NCBI GenBank assembly: GCA_017615355.1
Contig: JAGAAJ010000127.1
Coordinates: 1 to 51,283 of the forward strand
Direction: 5' to 3'
DNA from: Prevotella sp.
Lineage (GTDB): Bacteria > Bacteroidota > Bacteroidia > Bacteroidales > Bacteroidaceae
DNA: 51,283 bases
Below, piece after piece: positions 39,526 to 48,471 of the stretch. The notes beneath the pieces are model-generated. The model was given only the letters and a program-made list of their open reading frames with translations. It was not told where the DNA came from and did no database searches. Made by a program: the position numbers and the translations under genes. Position 1 is the first letter of the stretch, and each line of letters begins with the position of its first letter.

Positions 39526-40125
39526 TTATGCCGAGAGGGCAAGCTCTATCTGATAGTCCTTGGCCATACGTCGCATGTTGATGAGTGCGTAGCGCATGCG
39601 TCCAAGGGCTGTGTTAATGCTGACATTGGTCAGTTCGGCAATCTCCTTGAACGACAGTTGCTGATAGAAACGCATATAGACCACCTCACGCTGTGGGGCT
39701 GGCAGGGCTTCCATCATCTTCTTCACGTCGCGCAGCACCTGCTCGTTCACCAGCTCCGACTCGCGGAAGGTGTCGAGCACCGAGGCCATGCTCAGGTTCT
39801 GCAGGTCGTTGTCGGCGTTGGGCTCCATGATATGACGGCTCTGCTGCTGGCGATACCAGTCCATGATAGCATTGTGGGCGATGCGGGTGAGCCAGAATTG
39901 GAATTTGCCCGAATCGGTGTACTCGCCTTTCTGCAACTTGGTGATGGCCTTCACAAAAGTCTCTTGGAAGATGTCATCAGCCAAGTCATGATCGTGTACT
40001 ACGAACATGATATAAGTGAACAACTTGCTTTGAGTGCGGGATAAAAGCTCATCAAAAGCACTGTTATTGCCTTTTACATAAAGCATGGCCAACTGCTCGT
40101 CGGTCAGCTCGTTGAAATTCTTCAT
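39526..40125 (-). CDS. ECF-type RNA polymerase sigma factor
   Basis: A 199-residue sigma-70 family protein. Region 2 has DLADDIFQETFVKAI and the RNA-polymerase and -10 recognition segment FQFWLTRIAHNAIMDWYR; region 4 has the helix-turn-helix LSFKEIAELTNVSINTALGRMRYAL. No anti-sigma factor lies next to it; its downstream neighbour is convergent and its upstream neighbour is divergent. The regulon is unknown. A TACTTTTG box is about 87 bp upstream. Confidence 0.93.
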   Translation of the reverse strand: MKNFNELTDEQLAMLYVKGNNSAFDELLSRTQSKLFTYIMFVVHDHDLADDIFQETFVKAITKLQKGEYTDSGKFQFWLTRIAHNAIMDWYRQQQSRHIMEPNADNDLQNLSMASVLDTFRESELVNEQVLRDVKKMMEALPAPQREVVYMRFYQQLSFKEIAELTNVSINTALGRMRYALINMRRMAKDYQIELALSA

Positions 40126-40211
40126 ATACTTTAAATTTTGTTATGAAGTAAATTTCTTTCTATAGGCAATAAAAGTTTGTTATGTGAGTTAATAATATGA
40201 TTTATCGTGTG

Positions 40212-40219
40212 CAAAAGTA
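40212..40219 (-). promoter_or_regulatory. Promoter -7 box for the ECF sigma gene
   Basis: The minus strand reads TACTTTTG followed by CAC, giving a leader of about 85 nt. Confidence 0.55.
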
Positions 40220-40282
40220 TGTAAATTATTCGTAACGACAAAATTTCTTGTCACTTTTTTTGATTTCAACGTAAAAAAATGT

Positions 40283-40290
40283 TATCTTTG
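40283..40290 (+). promoter_or_regulatory. Promoter -7 box for the C1 peptidase and asparaginase
   Basis: TATCTTTG followed by CAC, 24 bp before the peptidase ATG. Confidence 0.75.
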
Positions 40291-40314
40291 CACAATAATG
40301 TATAGAAAAGAGAT

Positions 40315-41712
40315 ATGAAAAGAATCATTTTGCTTACGGCTGCCTGTCTGACAATGACGGTGGCTGCACAAAAGAGTGGGGGCATCAGCAGCAAGATGCT
40401 CAACGATATTCAGAAGGAGCAGCAGCTGACAACAGCCGACCGTGCGCTGATGAATGCCATTGCCGGTAATGCCATCGACAATCTGGCGAAGAATCACGAC
40501 AACGATGCTGCCTTCGACACCCACTTTAGTATAGAGACACGTTTACAGTCGATCACCGACCAAAAGTCGAGCGGACGCTGCTGGATGTTCAGTGGCATGA
40601 ATGTGCTGCGAGGTGACTTCAATCTGCGCACCGACTCGTTGCAGGTCACGTTCTCGCAAGCCTACCTCTTCTTCTGGGATCAGTTGGAGAAGGCCAACCT
40701 GATGCTGCAGGGATGCATCGACACAGGTGACAAACCCATCGACGACGTGCGTGTGCAGTTCTTCTTCCGCTCGCCCATCGGCGACGGCGGCACGTTCTGC
40801 GGTGTGGCCGATCTGGCTGATAAATACGGACTGGTGCCTGCTGAGGTGATGCCCGAGTCCTTCTCTACCGACAATACCTCGAAGGCCCGCGCCCTCATCG
40901 CTTCGAAACTGCGTGAGTACGGCCTGCAGCTGCGTGAGATGGTGCAGAAAGGCAAGAAGCCTGCCGCTATGGAGAAGGCTAAGGTGCGTATGCTGAGCCA
41001 GATCTATCACATGCTGCAATATACCATTGGCTGTCCGCCTGAGAAGTTCACCTACGCCTTCAAGAACAGCAAGGGCAAGACTGTTGGTGAGCCGCGTGAG
41101 TACACACCGATGTCGTTCTACAAGGAGGTGGTGGGCCAGCCATTGAACGGCTCCTTCATCATGGTGATGAACGATCCGCGCCGTCCCTATTATATGACCT
41201 ATGAGGTGGAATATGACCGCCACACCTACGACGGACACAACTGGAAGTACGTCAACCTGCCGATGGACGACATCGAACAGATGGCTATCGATGCCCTCCG
41301 TGCAGGCCATAAACTTTACAGCAGTTACGATGTCGGTAAGATGCTCGACCGCAAGCGCGGCTATGCCGATACCGAGAACTTCGATTACGGCTCGCTCTTC
41401 GGCACCAACTTCCCCATGACCAAGGCTGAGCGCATCTCTACTTTCGACAGTGGCTCCACCCACGCTATGACCCTTTGTGCCGTTGACCTCGACAAGAAAG
41501 GCAAGGCTGTGAAGTGGAAGGTGGAGAACTCATGGGGTGCCGACTGGGGACAGAAGGGCTGCCTCATCATGACCGACCGCTGGCTGCGCGAATATATGTT
41601 CCGTTTGGTGGTGCCCAACGAGTTTGTGCCTGAGAAGGTGATGACCGCCTATCAGCAGGCACCCACGATGGTGATGCCAGAAGACCCGCTTTTCCTGCCC
41701 GACGAAGATTGA
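40315..41712 (+). CDS. Secreted C1 cysteine peptidase (bleomycin hydrolase/PepC family)
   Basis: A 465-residue papain-fold peptidase. The catalytic triad is C89 in SSGRCWMFSG, H383 in GSTHAMTL and N405 in VENSWGADWG, all in the order expected for bleomycin hydrolase or aminopeptidase C. Unlike classical PepC it has a signal peptide (about 19 residues, ending VAAQ), so it acts outside the cytoplasm and may process peptides in the periplasm. It is followed 11 bp downstream by an asparaginase, so the pair may supply amino acids and ammonia. Confidence 0.93.
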   Translation: MKRIILLTAACLTMTVAAQKSGGISSKMLNDIQKEQQLTTADRALMNAIAGNAIDNLAKNHDNDAAFDTHFSIETRLQSITDQKSSGRCWMFSGMNVLRGDFNLRTDSLQVTFSQAYLFFWDQLEKANLMLQGCIDTGDKPIDDVRVQFFFRSPIGDGGTFCGVADLADKYGLVPAEVMPESFSTDNTSKARALIASKLREYGLQLREMVQKGKKPAAMEKAKVRMLSQIYHMLQYTIGCPPEKFTYAFKNSKGKTVGEPREYTPMSFYKEVVGQPLNGSFIMVMNDPRRPYYMTYEVEYDRHTYDGHNWKYVNLPMDDIEQMAIDALRAGHKLYSSYDVGKMLDRKRGYADTENFDYGSLFGTNFPMTKAERISTFDSGSTHAMTLCAVDLDKKGKAVKWKVENSWGADWGQKGCLIMTDRWLREYMFRLVVPNEFVPEKVMTAYQQAPTMVMPEDPLFLPDED

Positions 41713-41723
41713 CCTGTTGAGTG

Positions 41724-42752
41724 ATGAAGAGTAGTGTATTGCTGATATACACGGGCGGTACGATCGGTATGCACCGCAATCCGCTGACAAGTGCTTTGGA
41801 ACCCTTCGATTTCGAGCACTTGCGTAGCTGCGTTCCCGAGTTGGATCAGTTGCAGACGCATATCGACACCTACCAGTTCAATCCGCCTATCGACAGCAGC
41901 GACATGACGCCAGCCTTGTGGACGGAACTGGTGCATATCATCACAGACCGATATGGCGAGTTTGACGGCTTCGTTATCCTGCATGGCACCGACACAATGG
42001 CCTATACCGCCTCGGCGCTTTCGTTTATGTTGCAGAACCTCACCAAGCCTGTCATCCTCACTGGTAGCCAGCTGCCCATTGGCCAGTTGCGCACCGATGG
42101 CAAGGAGAACCTCATCACCAGCATTGAGATAGCCGCAGCCCGCCACGAGGACGGCACGGCCGTCGTGCCCGAGGTGTGCATCTATTTCAGCGGTCATCTT
42201 ATGCGCGGCAACCGTACTACGAAGCAGAGTGCAGAGGAGTTCAACGCCTTTGAGTCGTTCAACTATCCACATCTGGCTGACGCCGGCGTACACATTACCT
42301 ATCATGAGGAGCGTATTCACCGGCCTGACTTCAGCAAGCCTATGACGCCGCAGTTTCGTTTGGACACCAATGTCATCATCTTCTCACTCTTCCCAGGTGT
42401 GAGGGAAGACCTCATCCGCCACATCATCGCTACGCCGAATTTGCGCAGTATCGTGATGCGAACCTTTGGTAGCGGCAATGCCCCTCAGAATCCTTGGCTC
42501 ATCAATGCCCTCAAACAGGGCACTGCCCAGGGGAAGATTATCGTCAACGTCAGCCAATGTATGCAGGGTGCCGTCGAGATGTCACGCTACGACACGGGCC
42601 ATCAGCTCATCGAGGCAGGCGTGGTCAGCGGTCGCAATACCACCGTCGAGGCTGCCGTCACCAAGCTTATGTATCTGCAGGGCAAGTACGATGACAACGA
42701 CACCGTCCGCCACCTGATGACTCAGAGCCTCTGCGGAGAAATCACCATGTAG
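41724..42752 (+). CDS. ansA: L-asparaginase, type I
   Basis: A 342-residue asparaginase that hydrolyses asparagine to aspartate and ammonia. The first threonine motif is YTGGTIG (candidate nucleophile T13) and the second is LHGTDTMAYTASAL; the C-terminal GSGNAP and GRNTTVEAAVTKLMYL segments fit cytoplasmic type I enzymes. There is no signal peptide. The ATG at 41724 is preferred over the GTG one codon upstream. A T-run follows the stop, and the PEGA gene converges 5 bp away; here the base composition changes. Confidence 0.93.
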   Translation: MKSSVLLIYTGGTIGMHRNPLTSALEPFDFEHLRSCVPELDQLQTHIDTYQFNPPIDSSDMTPALWTELVHIITDRYGEFDGFVILHGTDTMAYTASALSFMLQNLTKPVILTGSQLPIGQLRTDGKENLITSIEIAAARHEDGTAVVPEVCIYFSGHLMRGNRTTKQSAEEFNAFESFNYPHLADAGVHITYHEERIHRPDFSKPMTPQFRLDTNVIIFSLFPGVREDLIRHIIATPNLRSIVMRTFGSGNAPQNPWLINALKQGTAQGKIIVNVSQCMQGAVEMSRYDTGHQLIEAGVVSGRNTTVEAAVTKLMYLQGKYDDNDTVRHLMTQSLCGEITM

Positions 42753-42757
42753 TTTTT

Positions 42758-44311
42758 TTAATACCCCAAATCCTTTAATTTCTTTTCGACACTTTTCTTG
42801 TCAAGTCCATATACATCTGTATTCAAGCTTTTTCTGTAAAATATTGCAGCCTTCTGTTTATCACCTTTGGCTGCGTAACAGTCGCCAAGACCCTCATAGC
42901 CATGTTCACCTGCTTTTTGGTAGCATGATATAGCTTTGTCATAATTCTTTTTCTTATAGAATGCATCGCCAATATAACTCATTACCAGCATATCTTTTGA
43001 GTCATTTTGTATATAAGGAAATAATTCCAAAGCTTTTTCAGGATTTCCAATCTCACAATATGCAGAAATCCAATCACATTTCCAATAAGCACCACTTGAT
43101 TGTTCCCCATATCTTTCATTCCAGTAACAAATCACCTTCTCCTTATCGGGATGTCTGTTAATCCAAAAGATAGCTTCTTCGTAGTTTCCTATTACGCATG
43201 CTTGACATGCAAGTGATAAGATTGCGTCGGTATTTCCATTATATCCTTTTTGATAATCCTCTTTAAGCCAGCCATCTTCATATTCTATCTTTATTCTTGC
43301 TATTTCTGTTCTTCCGCTATTTACTTCAACATCTGTACGACAGTTTTTCATTCCATAGTGTTTACTACTTGCATAGTGCTTTCCCGTTTCAATATCTATA
43401 GTACATGGGCTAAGACCAACTGATTTGCCATCAACATTTACTGGTAAATTGGAAGGTTCCGTTTCTATACGAAGTTTCCCCATTGTACGCTTTAGTGTAG
43501 GCATAACAAAGGTCCTGCTTTCTTTCTCAGCAAGCGTGACTGTTTGAGTGCAGGATTCAAAGTTATTCTGCCGTGCTTCAATCTGATAGTTACCAGCAAG
43601 CATTTCTCCTTTCCATGTCCCATTGCCTTTTAGCTTGCCGTCAATGTATATTTCTGCTGTCTCGGTCTTACATTTCACTTCCAACTCTGCCATCACAGAC
43701 TCTAACTCCACATTAATATTCTGTGAGGTTTTTCCTGTTTTGACAATTTGCGAATTCGGACGGTAGCCCTCTTTCGATAGTATGCAGATATACTCTCCTT
43801 TTGGAAGATAAAGCTGATAGAATCCATGTCCACTTAAATTGTCAACAATCTTACTGGCAATCATTAATTGTGCATCTTCTGGCTTTACGACTATAGTCAA
43901 ACCCGTCTTCTCCTTTTTGAATTTTGTTTCTGCCAATGTCAAAATATAAGTTGCCTTGGGAGAGATTTCAATGCCATAATTGGCAAATGTGACCGAAAGG
44001 GGCATAAAATTGGGATGGTTGATTTTTAGCGACTGGCTACCTTGGGGCATATACACCCAATATTCGTTCATTTTGTTTTCAACATCTCCTACGATATCTC
44101 CAACAAAATGCAAATCTGGACTATCAGTACGAACTTTTATCAATCCACACGAATGTCCCATAGAATCCATAGGAGCATTAAATGCTGAGCCATCATTGAT
44201 GTTCGGCTTAAACTCTTTCACTTTGAATCCTTGAGAAAAAGAGTTTGAGAAAATAAAGAGAGCAAAAGCTGTCATCAACAACCGTTCCCAAATATCAATT
44301 TTATTTTTCAT
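42758..44311 (-). CDS. PEGA-domain and TPR-like exported protein
   Basis: A 517-residue protein with a signal peptide (about residues 1-27, ending SFSQ). The middle holds PEGA-like beta repeats, which are carbohydrate- or surface-associated modules: VEVKCKTETAEIYIDG with LKGNGTW, and MGKLRIETEPSNLPVNVDG with KSVGLSPC. The C-terminal third has helical TPR/Sel1-type repeats (NYDKAISCYQKAGEHGYEGLGDCYAAKG). The gene is AT-rich throughout. It lies 1 bp downstream of its frameshifted paralogue, so the two form a tandem duplication that has since diverged. Confidence 0.8.
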   Translation of the reverse strand: MKNKIDIWERLLMTAFALFIFSNSFSQGFKVKEFKPNINDGSAFNAPMDSMGHSCGLIKVRTDSPDLHFVGDIVGDVENKMNEYWVYMPQGSQSLKINHPNFMPLSVTFANYGIEISPKATYILTLAETKFKKEKTGLTIVVKPEDAQLMIASKIVDNLSGHGFYQLYLPKGEYICILSKEGYRPNSQIVKTGKTSQNINVELESVMAELEVKCKTETAEIYIDGKLKGNGTWKGEMLAGNYQIEARQNNFESCTQTVTLAEKESRTFVMPTLKRTMGKLRIETEPSNLPVNVDGKSVGLSPCTIDIETGKHYASSKHYGMKNCRTDVEVNSGRTEIARIKIEYEDGWLKEDYQKGYNGNTDAILSLACQACVIGNYEEAIFWINRHPDKEKVICYWNERYGEQSSGAYWKCDWISAYCEIGNPEKALELFPYIQNDSKDMLVMSYIGDAFYKKKNYDKAISCYQKAGEHGYEGLGDCYAAKGDKQKAAIFYRKSLNTDVYGLDKKSVEKKLKDLGY

Positions 44312-44312
44312 A

Positions 44313-45891
44313 TTAATATCCTTTCTTGTATTTTAGTTCGGCATCAAGCCCCATTTCTTTAATCAGTTCCGTAAATGCAGGATACCTATATGTCCCATCC
44401 TCATTGCATGCCCACCTCATCATTTGTTTTGCCTTTTCTAAATCCTTTCCACATCCAACTCCATAAAAGTAATGCCATGCTAATGGAGCATAAGGATTTC
44501 CCTGCCACATAGCAGATAGATTATATTTGAAATAATTATTCTCCCAAGTTTCGATCTCGTCAACCGCTGCTTTTGCCCATGCAAATGATAATGCCTCATC
44601 ATCATTAGAGGACGGATATAAAGGACCTAAAGCTTTAATTGCCTCTTCAATTAAGTAAGACCCTTCCTCATCACACCGTTTCTTATACTTCTTATACCAA
44701 TAGATTGCCCTAACAGGATTAAACGGTACATAAGTAGTATCTTGTGAACAAGTGTAAGCATCACCATACCCTCCCGAACAAGAACCATATCTGTAATAGT
44801 CTGCCACCATAAGAGGATATCCTTCATTAGCATATTCTACGAGATGGCCAAACTCAGTTTCTTTCAATTTTCCGCTCTCTCTCCACTCCTTATCCTCTTG
44901 TATCTTAATAGTATAGAACTCCTTTATATAATACTCCTTCCATATCTCCAATTGATAATCACCAACAGGCAATTCTTTCAGCACTAATGGAGAGACACCT
45001 ACTTTCTTACCATTGAGCAGCACGTCTGCTCCGGCTGGCTCATAGTCCACGCGCAGGCTACCCGTAATGGTTTTTAAAGTGGTAAAGTCAACCCTCGCCG
45101 TTTCATTATCACGGAGCTGTATAAATCTCGTCTGTGAATGGCAACCATCCTTCGATGCTTCTATCGTGTAACTACCAGGAGCTACCATACTGCTCCAGCT
45201 GCCGATACCCTTCTGTTCTCCGTTGACAGTTATCTCGGCATCCGCCGTTTTGCACGACACATCCACCTTGGCGAAGAATTCCGTCAGGTCTACATTGATG
45301 GTCTTGGCATCTTTATCGATGTGTACGATTTGGTTGTTCAGGCTGAAGTCCTTTATCTTCACCGTATAGTAATGCGTACCACATGGGAGTTGGAGGGTGT
45401 AAACACCACCAGAGCCATCGGCAATCTGACCATCTATTAGCAGCATCGCATTTGAGGGCTTGATGTTGAACACGGCCATACCCTTTTTGCTATTATCTAC
45501 TTTCGCCCTCTTCTTATTGGCTTTCACCTTCAGCTGATAGGTGGTGCCAGAAGCAACGGTTTTCGTGCCATAGTCGGCAAATACGATGGTTGTTGGCAGG
45601 TAGTCAGGATGCTTGATGCCTAGGCGTTTCGTCCCATTAGGAAGATACACCAGATACTCATTGCCCGTAAACTGCACATCGCCCATCACGCTACCCTCGA
45701 ACTCTGCCCCCAGGCTCCTTTAGCAGCACCTTCACCAGTCCGCAGGTGTTACCGTTGAGGTCCTTCCTCGCACTCAACACCGCCGTCTGGTCTTTTTCCA
45801 ACGGCTCGAACTTCTTCACCTCAATGTCCTGGGCAAAAAGATTATTTACCGTAATAACAAGGTATCCTAATATAGCATAAATCTTCTTCAT
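44313..45891 (-). pseudogene. PEGA-domain exported protein, frameshifted
   Basis: A paralogue of the next gene, split in two frames. The first 66 residues (45691-45891) give a signal peptide (ending LFAQ) and the start of the conserved region, ending after KEPGGRVRG. The remaining 458 residues continue in another frame from 45689. The break is at a run of five C on the plus strand (45707-45711): with four, the protein reads KEPGAEFEGSVMGDV and aligns through the intact paralogue (compare VGDIVGDV). PEGA repeats fill the middle and a Sel1-like tail the end. It could be a real pseudogene, a sequencing or assembly error, or a switch by slippage. Confidence 0.8.
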
Positions 45892-45903
45892 TTTTTCAAA
45901 TAT

Positions 45904-46539
45904 CTAAATTATGTCTTTGAGCCTCTTACAAATAATATTATAGTCATTGTTCTTTTCGTCTACAATTTCAACACAAACACATATTGTATCTTTATAGATA
46001 TCATCAACAGACAGTTCACTCTCATTATATTTTCTTTTTAATTCTGCATCATTCCCACCCATAAACAGGAAAATATAATCATCAAACTTTAGTCTTAAAG
46101 ATTTATTCTTTATTTTCTTTAAATCATCAGTTACATTAGGGTTGCTACACATTTTAATTTCACACAACCATTTCTGTGTAAATCCGTTATAATCCGGTTT
46201 GTCAATTTTTCCGTGCAATACCATGTCTGGTGTTTGCCTGTTTAACCCTTTCCAAACTTGGGAACTCTTTTGTTGCTCTCCATTAAGATATAAGCCTTCG
46301 TATTTTTTCTTCTTACGTCTCATAATAAGTCTATACTGATGATAAAACTCATAAGCAAATACTCGTTCCACATATTTATAATAATTTTTTTTACCTCGGT
46401 TTAATACAGGACGACAGTATCGAATGTATTCTGATTTTACATTTATCAGAGCTTGTATTATGTCATCAAGATACTTACAATTTTTTACTTCATTTTTTAT
46501 CATAAAAGACAGTTTACTTTTCGTTAATTCTTTTTGCAT
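45904..46539 (-). CDS. Hypothetical protein with PD-(D/E)XK-like signature
   Basis: A 211-residue, AT-rich, lysine-rich gene product with no named family that I recognise. It contains a possible PD-(D/E)XK nuclease core: a helix with E64 (FAYEFYHQYR), then PD at 104-105 (TPDMVLHG), then WLCEIKM with E127 and K129, and a following FDDYIFLFMGG strand. These are the order and spacing of that superfamily, which includes restriction and defence nucleases. It lies 12 bp upstream of the frameshifted PEGA gene and 21 bp downstream of the LRR fragment in one orientation. No promoter box is visible. Confidence 0.55.
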   Translation of the reverse strand: MQKELTKSKLSFMIKNEVKNCKYLDDIIQALINVKSEYIRYCRPVLNRGKKNYYKYVERVFAYEFYHQYRLIMRRKKKKYEGLYLNGEQQKSSQVWKGLNRQTPDMVLHGKIDKPDYNGFTQKWLCEIKMCSNPNVTDDLKKIKNKSLRLKFDDYIFLFMGGNDAELKRKYNESELSVDDIYKDTICVCVEIVDEKNNDYNIICKRLKDII

Positions 46540-46560
46540 TTCTTGTAAATCCAGATTAAA

Positions 46561-47052
46561 TTATTTCCTTATTATTTTCAAATCTGGACAACCATAAAAT
46601 ACATCTTGCCATAATTTGGTGTTATGTGGTATTTGGATTAATCTCAAGTTAGTACAGTTTCTAAAGGCCCAATCTTCTATTAATGTTACGCTTTTAGGTA
46701 TCATGATTGAATTCAAGCTAGAACAACCAAAAAAAGCACGCTCTTCTATTTTCTTCACACTATTTGGAATGTTGATTGATAATAAACCTGAACAGTTTCT
46801 AAATGCATCACAACCAATTTCTGTCAAACCAGCAGGAAGGCTGATTGATGTCAAACCTTGACAATTCTCGAAAGCAGACCGACCTATTCTTGTCACATTA
46901 TTTGGTATAACTGTTGTTTTGCATCCTACAACTAATTCGTTTGTTTCAGATTTAATGATTGCATTACAGTTATTTCTTGAATCATAGGTCTTGTTTCCTT
47001 CCTCGACAACAATCGACGTCAAGCCAATACATCCTTCGTATTTGCAAGTTGT
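46561..47052 (-). pseudogene. BspA-type leucine-rich-repeat gene fragment
   Basis: About 160 codons of LRR_5/BspA-type repeats (units like FRNCSGLLSINIPNSVKKIEERAF), a family of surface adhesins in Bacteroidales. There is no signal peptide and no good start: the frame can be followed upstream as YEGCIGL to a stop near 47060, where a hairpin lies (47044-47070), and the only initiator is a TTG within the conserved GLTSI repeat. It is therefore probably the 3' remainder of a longer gene whose 5' end was lost. The 3' end is intact with a stop. Confidence 0.65.
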
Positions 47053-47070
47053 TTTATATCAATAACTTGC
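47044..47070. repeat. Hairpin at the broken end of the LRR fragment
   Basis: GCAAGTTGTT at 47044-47053 pairs with AATAACTTGC at 47061-47070 (one G-U pair, 7-nt loop). It coincides with the place where the LRR reading frame ends, so it may mark the deletion or recombination point. Confidence 0.5.
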
Positions 47071-47168
47071 GCTTTAAACGGTAGAAAAGTGCCTACGTAG
47101 ATTCTGTGAATGACAAAAAGGATGAAGATTTAACGTATTTAACTTTTTTAAAGGCAAAAAATGTAGTC

Positions 47169-48467
47169 CTACATTTCATTATCTGGTTTAGGGAACTGCA
47201 TCATATAGTCATGAAAAGCTTCAATAGAAATAGTGCCATCCAACAGCCCTTTAAAATAGTCTCCCGATGTTCTGTCAAATACAGCATTGTTAAAAGCAGA
47301 CCCTTTGGCTGCGATGATAAAATTGTAGTCCGTTAGGAATCGACACCTAGTCTCAACATGTTCCCTTTTCATTTTTATAAGCCTACCACAAATCTTAGTA
47401 GAACCATCATCTTCTTCTTGTTTAGTTATCTTCTTGCGAATAAACGCACAAGGCTTATATATTGCGTACTCTTCATCTACAAAACCACCAAGGTCTTCTT
47501 TGAGTTCATTAATTCTTTCTGATGTATAATGGTCATAAAGTCCTGTTGGTTTCTCACCTTGTGCTTCCACATACACATAGCTCGAATAGTAACGCCCATT
47601 ATCAATAAAGGCCACGATTCTACGAATCACCAATTCATCCCATCCTATTAGGAACTTTCGCCTATTCAAATGCCTATAAGTGGTAATGTTTAACGCACTT
47701 CCTGCTCTGAACCACCAAATGGGATCTTTTACCCCAATAATGCTTTTCTTAAATTTCATGGGAGGTTCCAATAACTTGGACAAGTGACGGTGAATGTCTC
47801 TTGCCTTCTTAAATTCAACCAGACCTCTGTAGCCAGGAAATGCCTCTGCCATTCTTCTTCTGAAAAACACTGTTGATTCCTCAGAAATAACGGGCTCTAT
47901 GACTGTTTTTGAATTTCTTAGCTTTTCATATTTACTCTCTATCCAATTGATCAGATATGGTTTGTCTAAATGTCTATGGCTACCATTCTTTTTGATATAC
48001 TCAATAACTTCAAGTATGCGTGAGGTTAAGTCACAATTAGAGGATGTAAAACTATAGATTGTACGATGATTAATGTCAAAGGGCATATTTTCAGGAAGCC
48101 AATTACCCTGATGAGCCACAATAATAACATATCCTACTCCCAGAGCGCTCATAGCATACCCTAATTCTAATAGAACATTAGGATTAGGAACATCCTTACT
48201 GACTTGCATCCCGTTCCCAGACGACTTCTGATAGATTGTCACGGGGGTCACATCTGCAAGAAATATATCACAAGCATCTATTTTCCTTAAAATCGTCTGG
48301 TCTATAGAAGGCATACCAGACTCACCTAAAGTGGAATGGTCAATCTCAAGCCCTATGCCTCTATCATCTAACGCGTCCACCGCATTTTGTAGAGCGACAT
48401 CTAACGTCTTTCTGCTCTTCTTATCCTCAGACTGCCAAGAAAAGAACAATTTGTATTGACGGTTCAT
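47169..48467 (-). CDS. TIR/deoxyribosyltransferase-like protein
   Basis: A 432-residue protein. The N-terminal 140 residues form a Rossmann-like domain of the TIR/nucleoside-deoxyribosyltransferase group: KLFFSWQSED at 6-15, FLADVTP (D72) and NPNVLLELGYA with E101, the equivalent of the catalytic glutamate of those enzymes, then IIVAHQGNWLPENMPFD. In bacterial defence, TIR-like domains cleave NAD or make signals. The C-terminal 290 residues (WWFRAGSALN, RKFLIGWDELV, charged region) match nothing I know. The gene starts 4 bp after the AlbA-type gene and is surely co-transcribed. No signal peptide or membrane segment. Confidence 0.7.
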   Translation of the reverse strand: MNRQYKLFFSWQSEDKKSRKTLDVALQNAVDALDDRGIGLEIDHSTLGESGMPSIDQTILRKIDACDIFLADVTPVTIYQKSSGNGMQVSKDVPNPNVLLELGYAMSALGVGYVIIVAHQGNWLPENMPFDINHRTIYSFTSSNCDLTSRILEVIEYIKKNGSHRHLDKPYLINWIESKYEKLRNSKTVIEPVISEESTVFFRRRMAEAFPGYRGLVEFKKARDIHRHLSKLLEPPMKFKKSIIGVKDPIWWFRAGSALNITTYRHLNRRKFLIGWDELVIRRIVAFIDNGRYYSSYVYVEAQGEKPTGLYDHYTSERINELKEDLGGFVDEEYAIYKPCAFIRKKITKQEEDDGSTKICGRLIKMKREHVETRCRFLTDYNFIIAAKGSAFNNAVFDRTSGDYFKGLLDGTISIEAFHDYMMQFPKPDNEM

Positions 48468-48471
48468 AATA

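Noticed and set aside
40543-41463. A 306-codon open frame opposite the C1 peptidase
   Set aside because: Shadow of a gene with a complete catalytic triad; no motif of its own.
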